Shown in pieces: positions 1-8,763 of a stretch of DNA of 35,868 bases. The stretch is taken from assembly GCA_030747785.1 (NCBI GenBank), contig JASLKC010000043.1:1-35868 (forward strand), written 5' to 3'. A model generated the notes under the pieces. The model was not told the DNA's origin. It was given only the letters and a program-made list of their open reading frames with translations, and did not search any database. The position numbers and the translations under genes are program-made. The first letter of the stretch is position 1, and every line of letters begins with the position of its first letter. This stretch comes from Candidatus Poseidoniaceae archaeon. Its GTDB lineage: Archaea; Thermoplasmatota; Poseidoniia; Poseidoniales; Poseidoniaceae.

Positions 1-146
1 ATATAAATTATCAAAAATATCAGGATGGTGAAGAATATTACTATTTGGAAGATTGGACAGACTTTGGTACATACGGTGGCCAGTATGGAAAGAATGTGGA
101 GTTTCCTCAAGGCGAATGGTACATACTTATAGTGAATTCAATTTGA
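1..146 (+). CDS. C-terminal end of a truncated unknown protein
   Basis: An open frame runs in from the left edge (frame starting at base 3) and stops with TGA at 144-146, giving about 47 residues. The peptide is rich in Tyr, Trp, Gly and acidic residues and ends in GEWYILIVNSI. An aromatic, beta-prone tail of this kind is common at the ends of secreted or surface beta-sandwich domains, but no family can be assigned from so little. The start lies outside the window. Bases 147-281, up to the next gene, hold no convincing gene; only a short GC-rich patch (GGGGGCCCC near 173-182) stands out. Confidence 0.45.
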   Translation, partial: INYQKYQDGEEYYYLEDWTDFGTYGGQYGKNVEFPQGEWYILIVNSI

Positions 147-281
147 GTTTAGTTCCCCTTTTGTATTCGCATGGGGGCCCCTATGTAATGCGGGTGTTGC
201 ATAGGGTAGCGTTAGCAGCGACCCATTGCAACCCCTTGTGTTGGGGAAAAGACTGAATGCTTCTATCATTGAATATTCATT

Positions 282-467
282 ATGGCAACATTAGAGTCGC
301 TTGAAGAAGCCATTCTCCACTTACAGGATAAGATTGACAGAATTGGAAAAAGAGTAGTTAAGATTGAAAATAGTACAAAGCATGTAACCTCTTCACATGG
401 TGTCATGTTCTTGTTGCTATTAGTAATTGGATACATGGTAATCGGAATTTCATATAGATATGGATGA
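282..467 (+). CDS. Small coiled-coil, single-TM membrane protein
   Basis: This 61-residue protein is not recognised as a named family. Residues 4-33 form an amphipathic heptad-like helix (LESLEEAILHLQDKIDRIGK followed by RVVKIEN). A hydrophobic segment at about 41-57 (VMFLLLLVIGYMVIGIS) then looks like one membrane span with a short tail. A soluble coiled coil followed by a C-terminal anchor suggests a small oligomeric membrane protein, and the organised pattern argues against a chance frame. The ATG at 282 has no Shine-Dalgarno, and the AT-rich stretch before it (tgaatattcatt) could hold promoter elements. It converges with nrdA on the other strand. Confidence 0.5.
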   Translation: MATLESLEEAILHLQDKIDRIGKRVVKIENSTKHVTSSHGVMFLLLLVIGYMVIGISYRYG

Positions 468-484
468 TTCCGCTTGGAAATACC

Positions 485-496
485 AAGGGGCCCCTT
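485..496. repeat. 12-bp perfect palindrome between convergent genes
   Basis: AAGGGGCCCCTT is a perfect palindrome 18 nt after the stop of the small membrane protein gene and 30 nt after the end of nrdA on the opposite strand. Its place between two convergent 3' ends suggests a transcription-end or RNA-processing signal that could serve both strands. There is no T-tract, so it is not a classical intrinsic terminator. Confidence 0.35.
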
Positions 497-526
497 CTTA
501 TGAGGGAGGGTACCCATGCAACAGGC

Positions 527-2917
527 TCACGAACCGCAACTCAAGCAGTCATCTGGAGTGTCTAGAGAGCATGCAATTGCTTCGAGACTGGTTGCCTCGT
601 CTGCACGGCTTGCAAGACCATCGACTGTCTCATCAGTGGCTTTCTGTTCGACTGTGAATTGAATCGCATCAGCAGCTGCCTTGGTACGTAGGTAGTACAT
701 ACCGGTCTTGAGTCCCTTTCTCCAACCATAGAAGTGCATGGAGGTGACCTTGGCTGGGTTAGCGTCGATCATGTGAATGTTCAGAGATTGGCTCTGGTCG
801 ATGTATGCACCACGGTCAGCAGCCATATCGATGACATGTCGTTGCTTGATTTCCCATGTGGTCTTGTACAATTCTTTCAGGTCTGTAGGGATACCTTCAA
901 TCTCTTGAACGCTACCCTTGTGACGCAGGATTTCATCCTTCATTTCTAGAGACCACATGTCACGAGCGATTAGGTCCTCAACAAGGTGCTTGTTGAGTAC
1001 AATGAATTCACCAGATAGGGTTCGGCGCACATATAGATTGGATGTGAATGCTTCAAAGCACTCGTTATTTCCAAGAATCTGACTTGTGGATGCAGTTGGC
1101 ATTGGTGCTAACAATAGTGAGTTACGCATACCATTTTTCTTGATGTCTGCCTTCAGACCATCCCAATCCCAGCGACCTGAGTGACTAGTAACGCCCCAAA
1201 GGTCTGGCTGAAGAATCCCCTGGCTTGCAGGTGAACCTTCGAAGGTGGAGTATGGGCCTTCTTCTATTGCAGCCTCCATGCTTGCAGTGCATGAAGCAAA
1301 GTAGATTGTTTCGAAGATTTCACGGTTTAGTGTACGTGCTTCTTCTGATTCGAAATTCAATTTGAGCATTGCAAAGGTATCAGCAAGACCCTGAACGCCA
1401 AGTCCAATTGGACGATGACGCATGTTGGAATTGCGAGCTTCTTCGACCGGGTAATAATTGACATCGATTACGCGGTTAAGATTTCCAGTTGCATGGTGGG
1501 TGACATCGTAAAGAGCCTGATGATTGAAACTCATAGTTTCCTTATCGACGAACTTTGGTAGAGCGATAGATGCGAGGTTGCACACTGCAACCTCGTCGGG
1601 TGCTGTATACTCGATGATCTCAGTACACAAGTTGGAAGAACGGATAGTTCCCAGATTCTTTTGGTTTGACTTCTCATTACATGCATCCTTGTAGAGCATG
1701 TATGGAGTTCCAGTCTCGATTTGAGATTGAGTAATCGCATCCCACAACTCTCGAGCCTTTACAGTTCTACGGGCCTGTCCAGCAGACTCGTACTTATCGT
1801 ATAGTTCACGGAATTCATCTCCGTAAGTATCGTGAAGACCTGGGCATTCATTAGGACAGAAAAGTGACCAATCCGCATTTTGCTCAACTCTCTCCATAAA
1901 GAGGTCAGGAGTCCATAAGGCGTAGAATAGGTCACGTGCTCGCATCTCTTCCTTACCGTGGTTCTTCCTCAAGTCAAGGAATTCGAAGATATCGGGGTGC
2001 CATGGCTCAAGATAGATCGCAATAGAGCCCTTGCGCTTGCCGCCACCTTGGTCAACATAGCGCGCGGTATCATTGAAAACGCGTAGCATTGGAACCAATC
2101 CATTGGATTGGCCATTTGTACCCTTGATGTATGAGCCCTTACTACGGATTTGGTGAATGGATAGACCAATTCCTCCAGCGGACTTGGAGATTCGGGCACA
2201 CTGCTTGAGAGTGTCATAGATTCCATCGAGTGAATCCTCTTGCATGGTTAGCAAGAAACAAGATGACATCTGTGGAGTAGGAGTTCCTGAATTGAATAGA
2301 GTTGGGGTTGCGTGGGTGAACCAACCCTCGCTCATCAGGTCATAGGTTTTGAGAGCCCTCTCGATATTGTCATGGTGGATGCCGACTGCTACTCTCATCA
2401 ACATGTGTTGTGGGCGCTCTGCAACCATGCCGTCAAGACGTAATAGGTAGGAGCGCTCAAGAGTTTTGAATCCGAAGTAGTCGTAATTATGGTCACGGCT
2501 ATAATCGACATGTGAATCGAGAACATCCTTGTTAGCCATGATGATTTCATGAACTTCTTCAGAGATCAATGGTGCGTGCTTGCCAGACTCTGGGTCAATA
2601 TATTCACGCAGGTCGGAAATCACTTCACTGAATACGGACTTTGTGGAACGGTGAAGATTATCCACACAAATTCGTGCAGCTAATTTGGAGTAATCTGGAT
2701 GATGAGATGCAAGTGAAGCTGCAGTTTCGGCTGATAACTCATCGAGTTCAGTGGTGGTGACGCCATCGTATAATCCCTCGATAACTAACTTGGTAACATA
2801 GCCTGCATCAACCCAGTCCTCGTTTAGTCCTTGAGCGAGGGTGGATAATTTCTCACTAATGGCATCGAACCTAACATCAACTTTTTCGCCATTCCGTTTG
2901 ACCACTTGCATACCCAT
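527..2917 (-). CDS. nrdA: Class I ribonucleoside-diphosphate reductase, large (alpha) subunit
   Basis: Reduces ribonucleoside diphosphates to deoxyribonucleotides with the radical-carrying subunit encoded just upstream. The 796-residue protein has an N-terminal ATP-cone (about residues 3-95, starting [13 protein letters not shown]), implying allosteric activity control. The catalytic set is complete: C220 (SSCFLL) and C446 (AVCNLAS) as the redox pair, C431 with E433 (NLCTEI) as the thiyl radical and acid, the tyrosine pair Y741-Y742 for radical transfer, and a C-terminal CLSC (C791, C794) for re-reduction. This is a class Ia-like pattern. It lies 60 nt downstream of nrdB, probably in one transcript. 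The ATG at 2917 is supported by a strong Shine-Dalgarno. Identification is secure. Confidence 0.97.
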   Translation of the reverse strand: MGMQVVKRNGEKVDVRFDAISEKLSTLAQGLNEDWVDAGYVTKLVIEGLYDGVTTTELDELSAETAASLASHHPDYSKLAARICVDNLHRSTKSVFSEVISDLREYIDPESGKHAPLISEEVHEIIMANKDVLDSHVDYSRDHNYDYFGFKTLERSYLLRLDGMVAERPQHMLMRVAVGIHHDNIERALKTYDLMSEGWFTHATPTLFNSGTPTPQMSSCFLLTMQEDSLDGIYDTLKQCARISKSAGGIGLSIHQIRSKGSYIKGTNGQSNGLVPMLRVFNDTARYVDQGGGKRKGSIAIYLEPWHPDIFEFLDLRKNHGKEEMRARDLFYALWTPDLFMERVEQNADWSLFCPNECPGLHDTYGDEFRELYDKYESAGQARRTVKARELWDAITQSQIETGTPYMLYKDACNEKSNQKNLGTIRSSNLCTEIIEYTAPDEVAVCNLASIALPKFVDKETMSFNHQALYDVTHHATGNLNRVIDVNYYPVEEARNSNMRHRPIGLGVQGLADTFAMLKLNFESEEARTLNREIFETIYFASCTASMEAAIEEGPYSTFEGSPASQGILQPDLWGVTSHSGRWDWDGLKADIKKNGMRNSLLLAPMPTASTSQILGNNECFEAFTSNLYVRRTLSGEFIVLNKHLVEDLIARDMWSLEMKDEILRHKGSVQEIEGIPTDLKELYKTTWEIKQRHVIDMAADRGAYIDQSQSLNIHMIDANPAKVTSMHFYGWRKGLKTGMYYLRTKAAADAIQFTVEQKATDETVDGLASRADEATSLEAIACSLDTPDDCLSCGS

Positions 2918-2922
2918 TATTT

Positions 2923-2930
2923 CTCACCTC
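2923..2930 (-). promoter_or_regulatory. Shine-Dalgarno of nrdA
   Basis: On the minus strand GAGGTGAG lies 5 nt before the nrdA ATG and closely matches the complement of the archaeal 16S 3' end. It fixes the start codon and indicates that nrdA is translated as an internal gene of an nrdB-nrdA message. Confidence 0.75.
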
Positions 2931-2977
2931 TTTTCCCATTATTGCACGTGAAGCATTTCCCTTCCACCGCGGACGGT

Positions 2978-4012
2978 TTAGAAGTCTTCCTCCACTGAGA
3001 AGCGTTGTTGTACCGCTCCGAGAGTTGCTCCGTCCATTACGCCAGATTTTTGATACTCCGCAACCCTCTTCTCAAAGAAGTTGGTTTTACCCTGCATGGA
3101 AATCATTTCCATCCATGGGAACGGATTCTCTTCATCATACAATTTTGATGCGCCAAGAGAAATTAGCAGACGGTCTGCAACGAATCGGATATATTGTGCC
3201 ATCAAATCAGAATTCATTCCGATAAGAGATACAGGAAGAGCGTTTGTGACGAACTCGATTTCGATATCAACCGCTTCGGTGATAATGCGGTGGATCAGAT
3301 TCTCACCCGCACCACGGTTTAGTTTGGAGTGAAGAAGACATGCAAAGTCACAGTGAAGGCCTTCATCTCTACTGATGAGTTCATTGGAGAAGGTTAGTCC
3401 TGGCATTAGCCCACGCTTCTTGAGCCAGAAAATCGCACAAAATGAACCAGAGAAGAAGATTCCTTCAACCGCTGCAAATGCAACTAGACGCTCAGCGAAT
3501 GAACCGCGCTTGCGGTCGAGCCAGCGCATTGCCCAATCTCCCTTCTTCTTGACCGAAGGAACGGTTTCAAGGGCTTTGAAAAGGTGGTCTTTCTCATTTG
3601 GATCCTTGATGTAAGTGTCAATGAGAAGAGAATAAGTTTCTGCGTGAATATTCTCCATCATTATTTGGAAACCATAGAACGCTCTTGCTTCTGCCCATTG
3701 TACTTCGTTGGAGAAGTTGAGAACCAAGTTCTCATTGACGATGCCGTCTGAAGCCGCAAAGAATGCTAAGACATGCTTAAGGAAATGCTGCTCGTCTTTG
3801 TTGAGTTTATCCCAATCTTTGGAATCCTCCGCAAGGTCGATTTCTTCTGCAGTCCAGAACGAAGCGGTCTCTTGCTTGTACATCTCCCAGATGTCAGCAT
3901 GAACGATTGGGAATAAAACGAAACGGTCGATATTCTCCTTGAGCATGGGCTCTATATGCTCCGCAGATAGGTCCAAATCGAAACCATCTGTGTTTTGACT
4001 TTCTGTCTGCAT
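2978..4012 (-). CDS. nrdB: Class I ribonucleotide reductase, small (beta, R2) subunit, eukaryote-like
   Basis: Carries the di-iron/tyrosyl radical cofactor for NrdA. Numbered from the ATG at 4012 (344 residues), the ligands D89, E120, H123, E183, E217 and H220 and the radical tyrosine Y127 are all present, with exactly the spacing of mouse R2 (D139, E170, H173, E233, E267, H270, Y177). Long segments ([43 protein letters not shown]) read like eukaryotic R2, and the C-terminal EEDF fits the tail that docks on the large subunit. An upstream in-frame ATG at 4081 would add 23 residues. I prefer 4012 because a TATA-like GTATATAC sits inside that extension and a purine-rich GGGAGAGAGGG precedes 4012, but a second TATA-like stretch near 4122 keeps 4081 possible. 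Confidence 0.95.
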   Translation of the reverse strand: MQTESQNTDGFDLDLSAEHIEPMLKENIDRFVLFPIVHADIWEMYKQETASFWTAEEIDLAEDSKDWDKLNKDEQHFLKHVLAFFAASDGIVNENLVLNFSNEVQWAEARAFYGFQIMMENIHAETYSLLIDTYIKDPNEKDHLFKALETVPSVKKKGDWAMRWLDRKRGSFAERLVAFAAVEGIFFSGSFCAIFWLKKRGLMPGLTFSNELISRDEGLHCDFACLLHSKLNRGAGENLIHRIITEAVDIEIEFVTNALPVSLIGMNSDLMAQYIRFVADRLLISLGASKLYDEENPFPWMEMISMQGKTNFFEKRVAEYQKSGVMDGATLGAVQQRFSVEEDF

Positions 4013-4068
4013 AGGCCCTCTCTCCCTTAATTCTCTCGCGGTGGAATTTAACTGCCCTTCTCGCGGGT

Positions 4069-4076
4069 GTATATAC
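4069..4076 (-). promoter_or_regulatory. TATA-like box for nrdB-nrdA
   Basis: GTATATAC, read on the minus strand, would place transcription start near 4045 and give a leader of about 30 nt before the ATG at 4012. A competing AT-rich element on the same strand (ttttatta, around 4117-4125) would instead suit the ATG at 4081. Confidence 0.4.
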
Positions 4077-4172
4077 TTCATGGTCTTAGACTATCCAAGG
4101 CTCGGCAATTGCATCGGTAATAAAAGTCATTCAGCCTTCAAAGTACAATCAAGTCGGCTAATGATATTACTG

Positions 4173-4180
4173 CTTATTTA
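4173..4180 (+). promoter_or_regulatory. TATA-like box for the dut operon
   Basis: CTTATTTA lies in the AT-rich divergent region between nrdB and dut. It would give transcription start near 4205 and a leader of about 40 nt. A second AT-rich run (gaaaaatagaaaattt, about 4188-4204) is an alternative. The whole 4082-4246 gap carries no gene. Confidence 0.35.
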
Positions 4181-4246
4181 TCCCATTAGAAAAATAGAAA
4201 ATTTCCGACCAGAGGCCTTGAAGACCCTTGCCGTCTGGCGTAATAT

Positions 4247-4699
4247 ATGGGGCGAGACACGGTCGAGGTCAGATTCGCAAAACTCCACGAAAATGCGCAC
4301 GCCCCAACTAGGGGTAGCGAGCAGGCCGCCGGTTGGGACCTACGCGCACTCGAAGAGACATTTGTCGGCCGTGGTACGAGCGCAAAGATTCGCACCGGAT
4401 TAGCTGTGGCAATCCCTGAAGGTTGGGAAGGTCAAATCAGAAGTCGCTCCTCACTTGGTGCCAAGGGGATGATTATGCCTAATGGTGTCGGAACTATTGA
4501 TTCCGATTATCGTGGAGAATTGATGGTCTTGGCCATATGGATTGGCGAAGGCGAAGGCATTACTCTTGCCAAGGGCGAGCGTATCGCTCAAATGCTAATT
4601 GCACCTGTGCCAATTACCACTTATTCTGAAGTCAGTATCGATGAACTTTCTAAGACAGAGAGGGGCGATGGCGGCTTTGGTTCGAGCGGAAGATTCTGA
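4247..4699 (+). CDS. dut: dUTP diphosphatase (trimeric dUTPase)
   Basis: Hydrolyses dUTP to dUMP and pyrophosphate, keeping uracil out of DNA and feeding dTMP synthesis. The 150-residue length is typical of the homotrimeric family and all five motifs are present: AAGWDLRA (27-34; Trp replaces the usual Tyr), GQIRSRSSLG (62-71), GVGTIDSDYRGE (80-91, catalytic D85), GERIAQMLI (about 112-120), and the Gly-rich RGDGGFGSSGR near the C-terminus. It is divergent from nrdAB and so sits beside the other dNTP-pool enzyme. The ATG at 4247 has no Shine-Dalgarno. The protein could be called dCTP-deaminase-like, but motif 5 favours dUTPase. Confidence 0.93.
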   Translation: MGRDTVEVRFAKLHENAHAPTRGSEQAAGWDLRALEETFVGRGTSAKIRTGLAVAIPEGWEGQIRSRSSLGAKGMIMPNGVGTIDSDYRGELMVLAIWIGEGEGITLAKGERIAQMLIAPVPITTYSEVSIDELSKTERGDGGFGSSGRF

Positions 4700-4708
4700 G
4701 GCGGTAAT

Positions 4709-5329
4709 ATGCGTGAGATTCGTTTCGAACATCTCGGACAAATCTTGCATTCTGATGCCGATTCGTTAATGCGCAAAATGCAAGCCAAGCGAATCGAAGA
4801 TGAAATTCCAGATACAATGCTCATTTGCGAACACCCGGAAATCATCACAGTTGGCCCAAGAGCGCGCAATGATGGAATCACACCCCCGGCCGGATATGAC
4901 TCCACCTCGGTCGACCGCGGCGGAGGTCTTACTTGGCACGGACCGGGGCAACTCGTTGTATATCCAATAGTGAAGTGGAACCTTGATGGTGAATCAAATG
5001 TCAAAGCTGTAATCGCCTTACTAGAAGAGTGGGTAATCGCAGCATTCAGCGATCTCGGTATTGATGGTCAACGGGATGAACGAATGCAAGGCGTATGGAT
5101 CGGCAATAACAAGGTGTGCTCGATTGGACTGTCATTCCTTCGTTGGACAAGTCGCCATGGCTTGACCATAAACTGCAATACTCCTCCTGGTCGAGTCGAG
5201 ATGGTCAGTGGATGTGGACTTGGTAAAGATACCACAACAAGTCTTGCTGCCCTTGGCTTCAACAATTCGACTGAAGAGATTTTGGGCGCTTTGAAGAGGC
5301 GTGTTGAAACTTTATCTAGAATAGAATAG
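4709..5329 (+). CDS. lipB: Lipoyl(octanoyl) transferase LipB
   Basis: Transfers octanoyl from octanoyl-ACP to the lysine of lipoyl domains, the first step of lipoate synthesis. At 206 residues it has the family signature RGGGLTWHGPGQL (70-82), the catalytic lysine K135 within GVWIGNNKVCSIGL, HGLTINCN (150-157) and the catalytic cysteine C169 in SGCGLG. It starts 9 nt after the dut stop, with GAGGCGGT as a Shine-Dalgarno overlapping that stop, so the two are probably cotranscribed. The family is mainly bacterial and organellar. Its presence implies lipoate-dependent 2-oxoacid dehydrogenases or a glycine cleavage system elsewhere in the genome. Confidence 0.93.
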   Translation: MREIRFEHLGQILHSDADSLMRKMQAKRIEDEIPDTMLICEHPEIITVGPRARNDGITPPAGYDSTSVDRGGGLTWHGPGQLVVYPIVKWNLDGESNVKAVIALLEEWVIAAFSDLGIDGQRDERMQGVWIGNNKVCSIGLSFLRWTSRHGLTINCNTPPGRVEMVSGCGLGKDTTTSLAALGFNNSTEEILGALKRRVETLSRIE

Positions 5330-5356
5330 CCATATTCAGATAATCAGCAGGCTCAT

Positions 5357-6493
5357 GTGCTTTCACTAGAACCGTATTCCATGCCACCCTTCTATCCAGA
5401 GGTAGGTAAAGCCGCACGTGGAGCCACAATACCACCTGTTGCATATCTCAAGTGGTACATTGAATGCTTGGATGAGCAACGGCCCCACAACCTCTCATTT
5501 TCAGGCCTTCAATTCGAGTGGGACCTCTCAGATGTAGAAGAGGCATGGCTCGACCACCGAAGATTCGGTGGGGATGAGAGAGATGTGGTTGCTCAACAAT
5601 TTGGAGTGAGTGTAGAAAATGTACACCTCTGTCTTGGAGCGACTCAAGGTATTTCATTGGCATTACTTGCGGTATGTGATCGTAGAAGAATCGCAGTAGA
5701 GATGCCATCTTATGGCCCAGTGAGTCAAAGCGCTCGGCTCCTTGGAATGGAGACGGTCGCTGTCCATCGAAGACCTGCAGACACGCATTGGCTCATCGAT
5801 AGAGACGAATGGTCAAAGCAACTCACAGATGTTGATGCAGTAGTAGTAACGCCTCAACTAAATCCCACTGGTTGGGATTATACAGATGATGATAGAGAGT
5901 GGTTGGTAAACACATGTCGAGAAAAAGGAGTCCACATAATTAGTGACGAAGTTTATGCTGCAGCCGATTCAAAGTGGAAGGGGATGTACCTTGAAGGTGA
6001 GCATTGTATCACGGTATCTTCTCTGACCAAGGTTCACGGTTTGGGCGCAATCAGATATGGTTGGGTTATTGCTGCCCCACATTTAATCGAAAGAATCGGA
6101 GATGCTTTTCACAATCTTGCAGGTCAGATGTCCTCGTCATCTATCCAATTCGCTGAAGCTGTATTCCCGCGCTTACACGAGGCAGAGGATAAGATTCGCG
6201 AGTATCGGGAGATTAACCTGCCACTCCTTATTGCGGCCTTAGAGCGCTTGGGAATAGATTGGGCTCCTCCTCCCAATGGTGTATTTGGCGCATTTAGAAT
6301 CCCTGGAGTGGATACCAAGGCACTAATCGATGGCCCCGGTAAGGACAATGGATTACTTGCAGTACCGGGTTGTATGTTCGATGAAGGATTGGATGAATGG
6401 CTACGAGTAGCCTGGTCGATTGATCCTCAATCTTTCGCAGCAGCAGTTGAAGTCCTCGAGAGAATTATTGGGAACGCAATGAGTGAACCTTGA
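5357..6493 (+). CDS. PLP-dependent aminotransferase, class I/II
   Basis: A 378-residue fold-type I aminotransferase. Visible landmarks are the Gly-containing LGATQG segment that binds cofactor phosphate (about 94-99), NPTG at 169-172, SDEVYA in the aspartate-pyridine strand, and the Schiff-base lysine K225 in SSLTKVHGLG, followed by an Arg a few residues on. The C-terminal domain carries RVAW, likely the carboxylate-binding arginine. Substrate cannot be read from sequence; aspartate, aromatic or LL-DAP-like activity are all possible. I use the GTG at 5357; an ATG at 5381 is an alternative. It lies 27 nt after lipB, probably in the same transcript, but its job there is unclear. Confidence 0.85.
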   Translation: MLSLEPYSMPPFYPEVGKAARGATIPPVAYLKWYIECLDEQRPHNLSFSGLQFEWDLSDVEEAWLDHRRFGGDERDVVAQQFGVSVENVHLCLGATQGISLALLAVCDRRRIAVEMPSYGPVSQSARLLGMETVAVHRRPADTHWLIDRDEWSKQLTDVDAVVVTPQLNPTGWDYTDDDREWLVNTCREKGVHIISDEVYAAADSKWKGMYLEGEHCITVSSLTKVHGLGAIRYGWVIAAPHLIERIGDAFHNLAGQMSSSSIQFAEAVFPRLHEAEDKIREYREINLPLLIAALERLGIDWAPPPNGVFGAFRIPGVDTKALIDGPGKDNGLLAVPGCMFDEGLDEWLRVAWSIDPQSFAAAVEVLERIIGNAMSEP

Positions 6494-6509
6494 TAGCAAC
6501 GCGTGATGC

Positions 6510-6516
6510 AGGTGAT
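6510..6516 (+). promoter_or_regulatory. Shine-Dalgarno deciding the ubiX start
   Basis: AGGTGAT sits 4 nt before the ATG at 6521. It lies inside the extra coding that upstream GTG/ATG starts (6503, 6506) would add, so 6521 is the likelier initiation codon. Confidence 0.65.
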
Positions 6517-6520
6517 TGGT

Positions 6521-7087
6521 ATGGGAGAGATCGTATTGGTAATCTCTGGCGCATCGGGTGCTGCATATGGCGTTCGCCTTGCAGAGATTCTCGGTGATAG
6601 GTCTCGACTTGTAGTCACCGAAGCCGGACGACTAACCCTTGCTCATGAGTGCGATGGACTAACACCTGAAGCACTAGCAAAGCGCACTGGCGCTCATCTC
6701 GAAGACAATGCCGACATCGCTGCAAAGTCCGCATCGGGTTCTGCTGCAATCGATGCAGTAGTAATCTGTCCCTGTAGCGGAACTACTCTTGGAAAACTCG
6801 CCGCAGGTATTGGCGATAACTTAGCAACTCGTTCTGGCATCGTTGCGATGAAGGAGCGCCGCAAGATGATTATCGTTCCACGCGAGACACCATATGCAAC
6901 TGTGCATTTGGAGAATATGGCCAAACTTTCCACTTGGGGAGTGATAGTTCTACCAGCCTCTCCTGGATTCTATACACTGCCTGACTCCGTGGCAGATATG
7001 GTCGATTTTATAGTATCGAGAATCCTTGACCAACTCGGAATTGATAACCAGTTATCCGCACGTTGGACTGGCGAGGAACTCAACTGA
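6521..7087 (+). CDS. ubiX: Flavin prenyltransferase, UbiX/Pad1 family
   Basis: Attaches a dimethylallyl group to FMN to make the prenylated flavin used by UbiD-type decarboxylases. The protein of 188 residues has the Rossmann-like start VISGASGAAYGVRL, the PCSGTTLGKLAAGIGDNL FMN-binding stretch, the RETPY motif and the late PASPGFYTLP segment, all standard for the family. The start is chosen from the strong Shine-Dalgarno; an upstream GTG would add six residues. No UbiD partner gene is in this window. It follows the aminotransferase by 27 nt. Assignment is firm, though the physiological decarboxylase served is unknown. Confidence 0.92.
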   Translation: MGEIVLVISGASGAAYGVRLAEILGDRSRLVVTEAGRLTLAHECDGLTPEALAKRTGAHLEDNADIAAKSASGSAAIDAVVICPCSGTTLGKLAAGIGDNLATRSGIVAMKERRKMIIVPRETPYATVHLENMAKLSTWGVIVLPASPGFYTLPDSVADMVDFIVSRILDQLGIDNQLSARWTGEELN

Positions 7088-7118
7088 ACATCTTAGCGAT
7101 ATTTCAAGAAGGTCAAGT

Positions 7119-7135
7119 CATGCCCTACGGGCATG
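7119..7135. promoter_or_regulatory. 17-bp inverted repeat on the start codon of the M28 peptidase
   Basis: CATGCCC-TAC-GGGCATG is a perfect inverted repeat with 7-nt arms and a TAC spacer. The right arm contains the ATG at 7133. It shares its spacer and most arm bases with the repeat at 16993-17009. As DNA it could be an operator at the transcription start (a TATA-like gatattt lies at about 7098-7104); as RNA it would hide the start codon. Confidence 0.5.
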
Positions 7136-8752
7136 GCCGAACCGGATATCATCGAGGCAGAAGTGGCCGATGCCGGTGATTGGAAACAGGCTGTTATCAT
7201 GAAAATCGTCAATCCTTTTCCAACTTTGAAGGGACAAATACTCGCAATAGTTGTAGTGTTTATCGTAATGGGAGCCATAATAATCGCTAATTCAAAAGGC
7301 GCTATTGAATACGAGTTAATCGATTTCGATGAGGATAGAGCTCGTGGCTTTGCTGAAGACCTAGTCGGACTTGGACACCCTGATTGGAAGGGTAGGATGT
7401 CGGGCTCAGCAGAAGAAGCCGCGGCAGCTGAATATATTCTCAACCACTTTGAAGAATTAGGATTTATTCCGCAACTCAATACCTACGAAGTACCGATGCA
7501 TTCGATTAACTCAGAGCCATCGTTGCGGGCATGTACCCCTGGTACTGCTGGAGGATTCGGTGTGGTACCATGCTCTACTGCTGACCTTCTTGCCGGTGCT
7601 GTGATCCATGAGTTCGAGCATAGAATCGATTACGTCATCCAGGGTTTCTCCGGTCAATCCGATTTTAATTTCAACCAAAATATCGCTGTAACATACCTTG
7701 GTAACGGTAGTGATAATGCATCATGGGAAGCCGCAGCTGGCACAATTGGCTATGTTGAAGCCGGTGGTACAATTGGTGGAAATACTGGAATAATGACCAA
7801 AGCAATCGAACACGATTTGGCGGCAATTATCAGAGTGAACACCGATTACAACTGCGGCAAGATCGAAGGCGAGGATTGTGTTGCGATTTTCAAGGGCACT
7901 GGCCATGATGACATAATGAATGCAAATGGTGGTAGCATGCCAGCCGACCTCGCATTCATCGCTATGAGCAAAGATGCTGGTGAGCAGCTAAAGTCGATGC
8001 TAATCGATAATTCAGGACGCATAGAAATGCAAATCGATGTTACTAATGATGAAGAATTGACCATCCGGGCACCATGTGGTACGTGGTATGGCAAGAGTGA
8101 TGAATTGCTAATCGTAGGTGCGCACCACGATACCGTATACCATGGACCTGGAGCAGTCGATGATACAAGCGGTAGTGCAAGTGTGCTGGAAATGGCCACA
8201 CAAATGTCTGAGATATTCAAGGAAAGGGGTGACCCAGAACGGACTGTCCGTTTCTGCACATGGGGTGGAGAAGAGGAAGGCCTGTGGGGTTCACGTGCTT
8301 ATGTCGATCAATATCAGGATGAACTCGCATCCAATCTTCGCCTATACATCAACCTCGATATGAATCATGCCGACATCGACTTGGAAACTCGCGGCAATAG
8401 TCTAACCCTCTTTGGAAACGATAAGAGAGATGTTGCACACATCAATGATATTGCCCTGCAGTACATGGAAGAGCGCTCAGATATAGCCGATAAATACGAA
8501 ATCAGACTCGCGGTTCTTGACGGTGACAAAGGTGACCCAGATGGTATGCCTTACAACTCAGACCACGGGCCTTTCGTCTATGACCGTGGAACCTCAACCA
8601 ATGGTAGGGCTGTAGTTTGCTACGGTAGTGGCTCGTGGGAATATCACACATACCTCGATGATCTTACTCACTTCAATGAAGAGAGCCTTGGTGTCTCAGT
8701 GGTCATCTACGGTACTTATCTCAACTATCTAGCATATACTCAGGAAACGTGA
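7133..8752 (+). CDS. Membrane-anchored M28-family zinc peptidase
   Basis: Predicted metallo-aminopeptidase of 539 residues. A cytoplasmic head of about 35 residues leads to a membrane span at 36-52 (ILAIVVVFIVMGAIIIA), so the catalytic part should lie outside the cell. The middle (about 150-300) looks like an inserted PA-type domain. The M28 dizinc site is clear: H331 and D333 (GAHHDT), bridging D343 (AVDDTSG), base E380 and ligand E381 (GGEEEGLWGS), the NLDMN aspartate, and a late His in YHTYLDD. Likely role is peptide scavenging. The start codon lies inside an inverted repeat; an ATG at 7199 is an alternative start that still keeps the membrane span. Confidence 0.88.
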   Translation: MAEPDIIEAEVADAGDWKQAVIMKIVNPFPTLKGQILAIVVVFIVMGAIIIANSKGAIEYELIDFDEDRARGFAEDLVGLGHPDWKGRMSGSAEEAAAAEYILNHFEELGFIPQLNTYEVPMHSINSEPSLRACTPGTAGGFGVVPCSTADLLAGAVIHEFEHRIDYVIQGFSGQSDFNFNQNIAVTYLGNGSDNASWEAAAGTIGYVEAGGTIGGNTGIMTKAIEHDLAAIIRVNTDYNCGKIEGEDCVAIFKGTGHDDIMNANGGSMPADLAFIAMSKDAGEQLKSMLIDNSGRIEMQIDVTNDEELTIRAPCGTWYGKSDELLIVGAHHDTVYHGPGAVDDTSGSASVLEMATQMSEIFKERGDPERTVRFCTWGGEEEGLWGSRAYVDQYQDELASNLRLYINLDMNHADIDLETRGNSLTLFGNDKRDVAHINDIALQYMEERSDIADKYEIRLAVLDGDKGDPDGMPYNSDHGPFVYDRGTSTNGRAVVCYGSGSWEYHTYLDDLTHFNEESLGVSVVIYGTYLNYLAYTQET

Positions 8753-8763
8753 GGACGACTAAA

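Noticed and set aside
53-256. Open frame of 67 codons near the left edge
   Set aside because: It overlaps the truncated gene in another frame, and its peptide (WYIRWPVWKECGVSSRRM) has no domain-like pattern or start signal.
266-517. Minus-strand frame opposite the small coiled-coil membrane protein
   Set aside because: The plus-strand protein has a coherent coiled coil plus membrane span; the antisense frame has no such organisation and no ribosome binding site.
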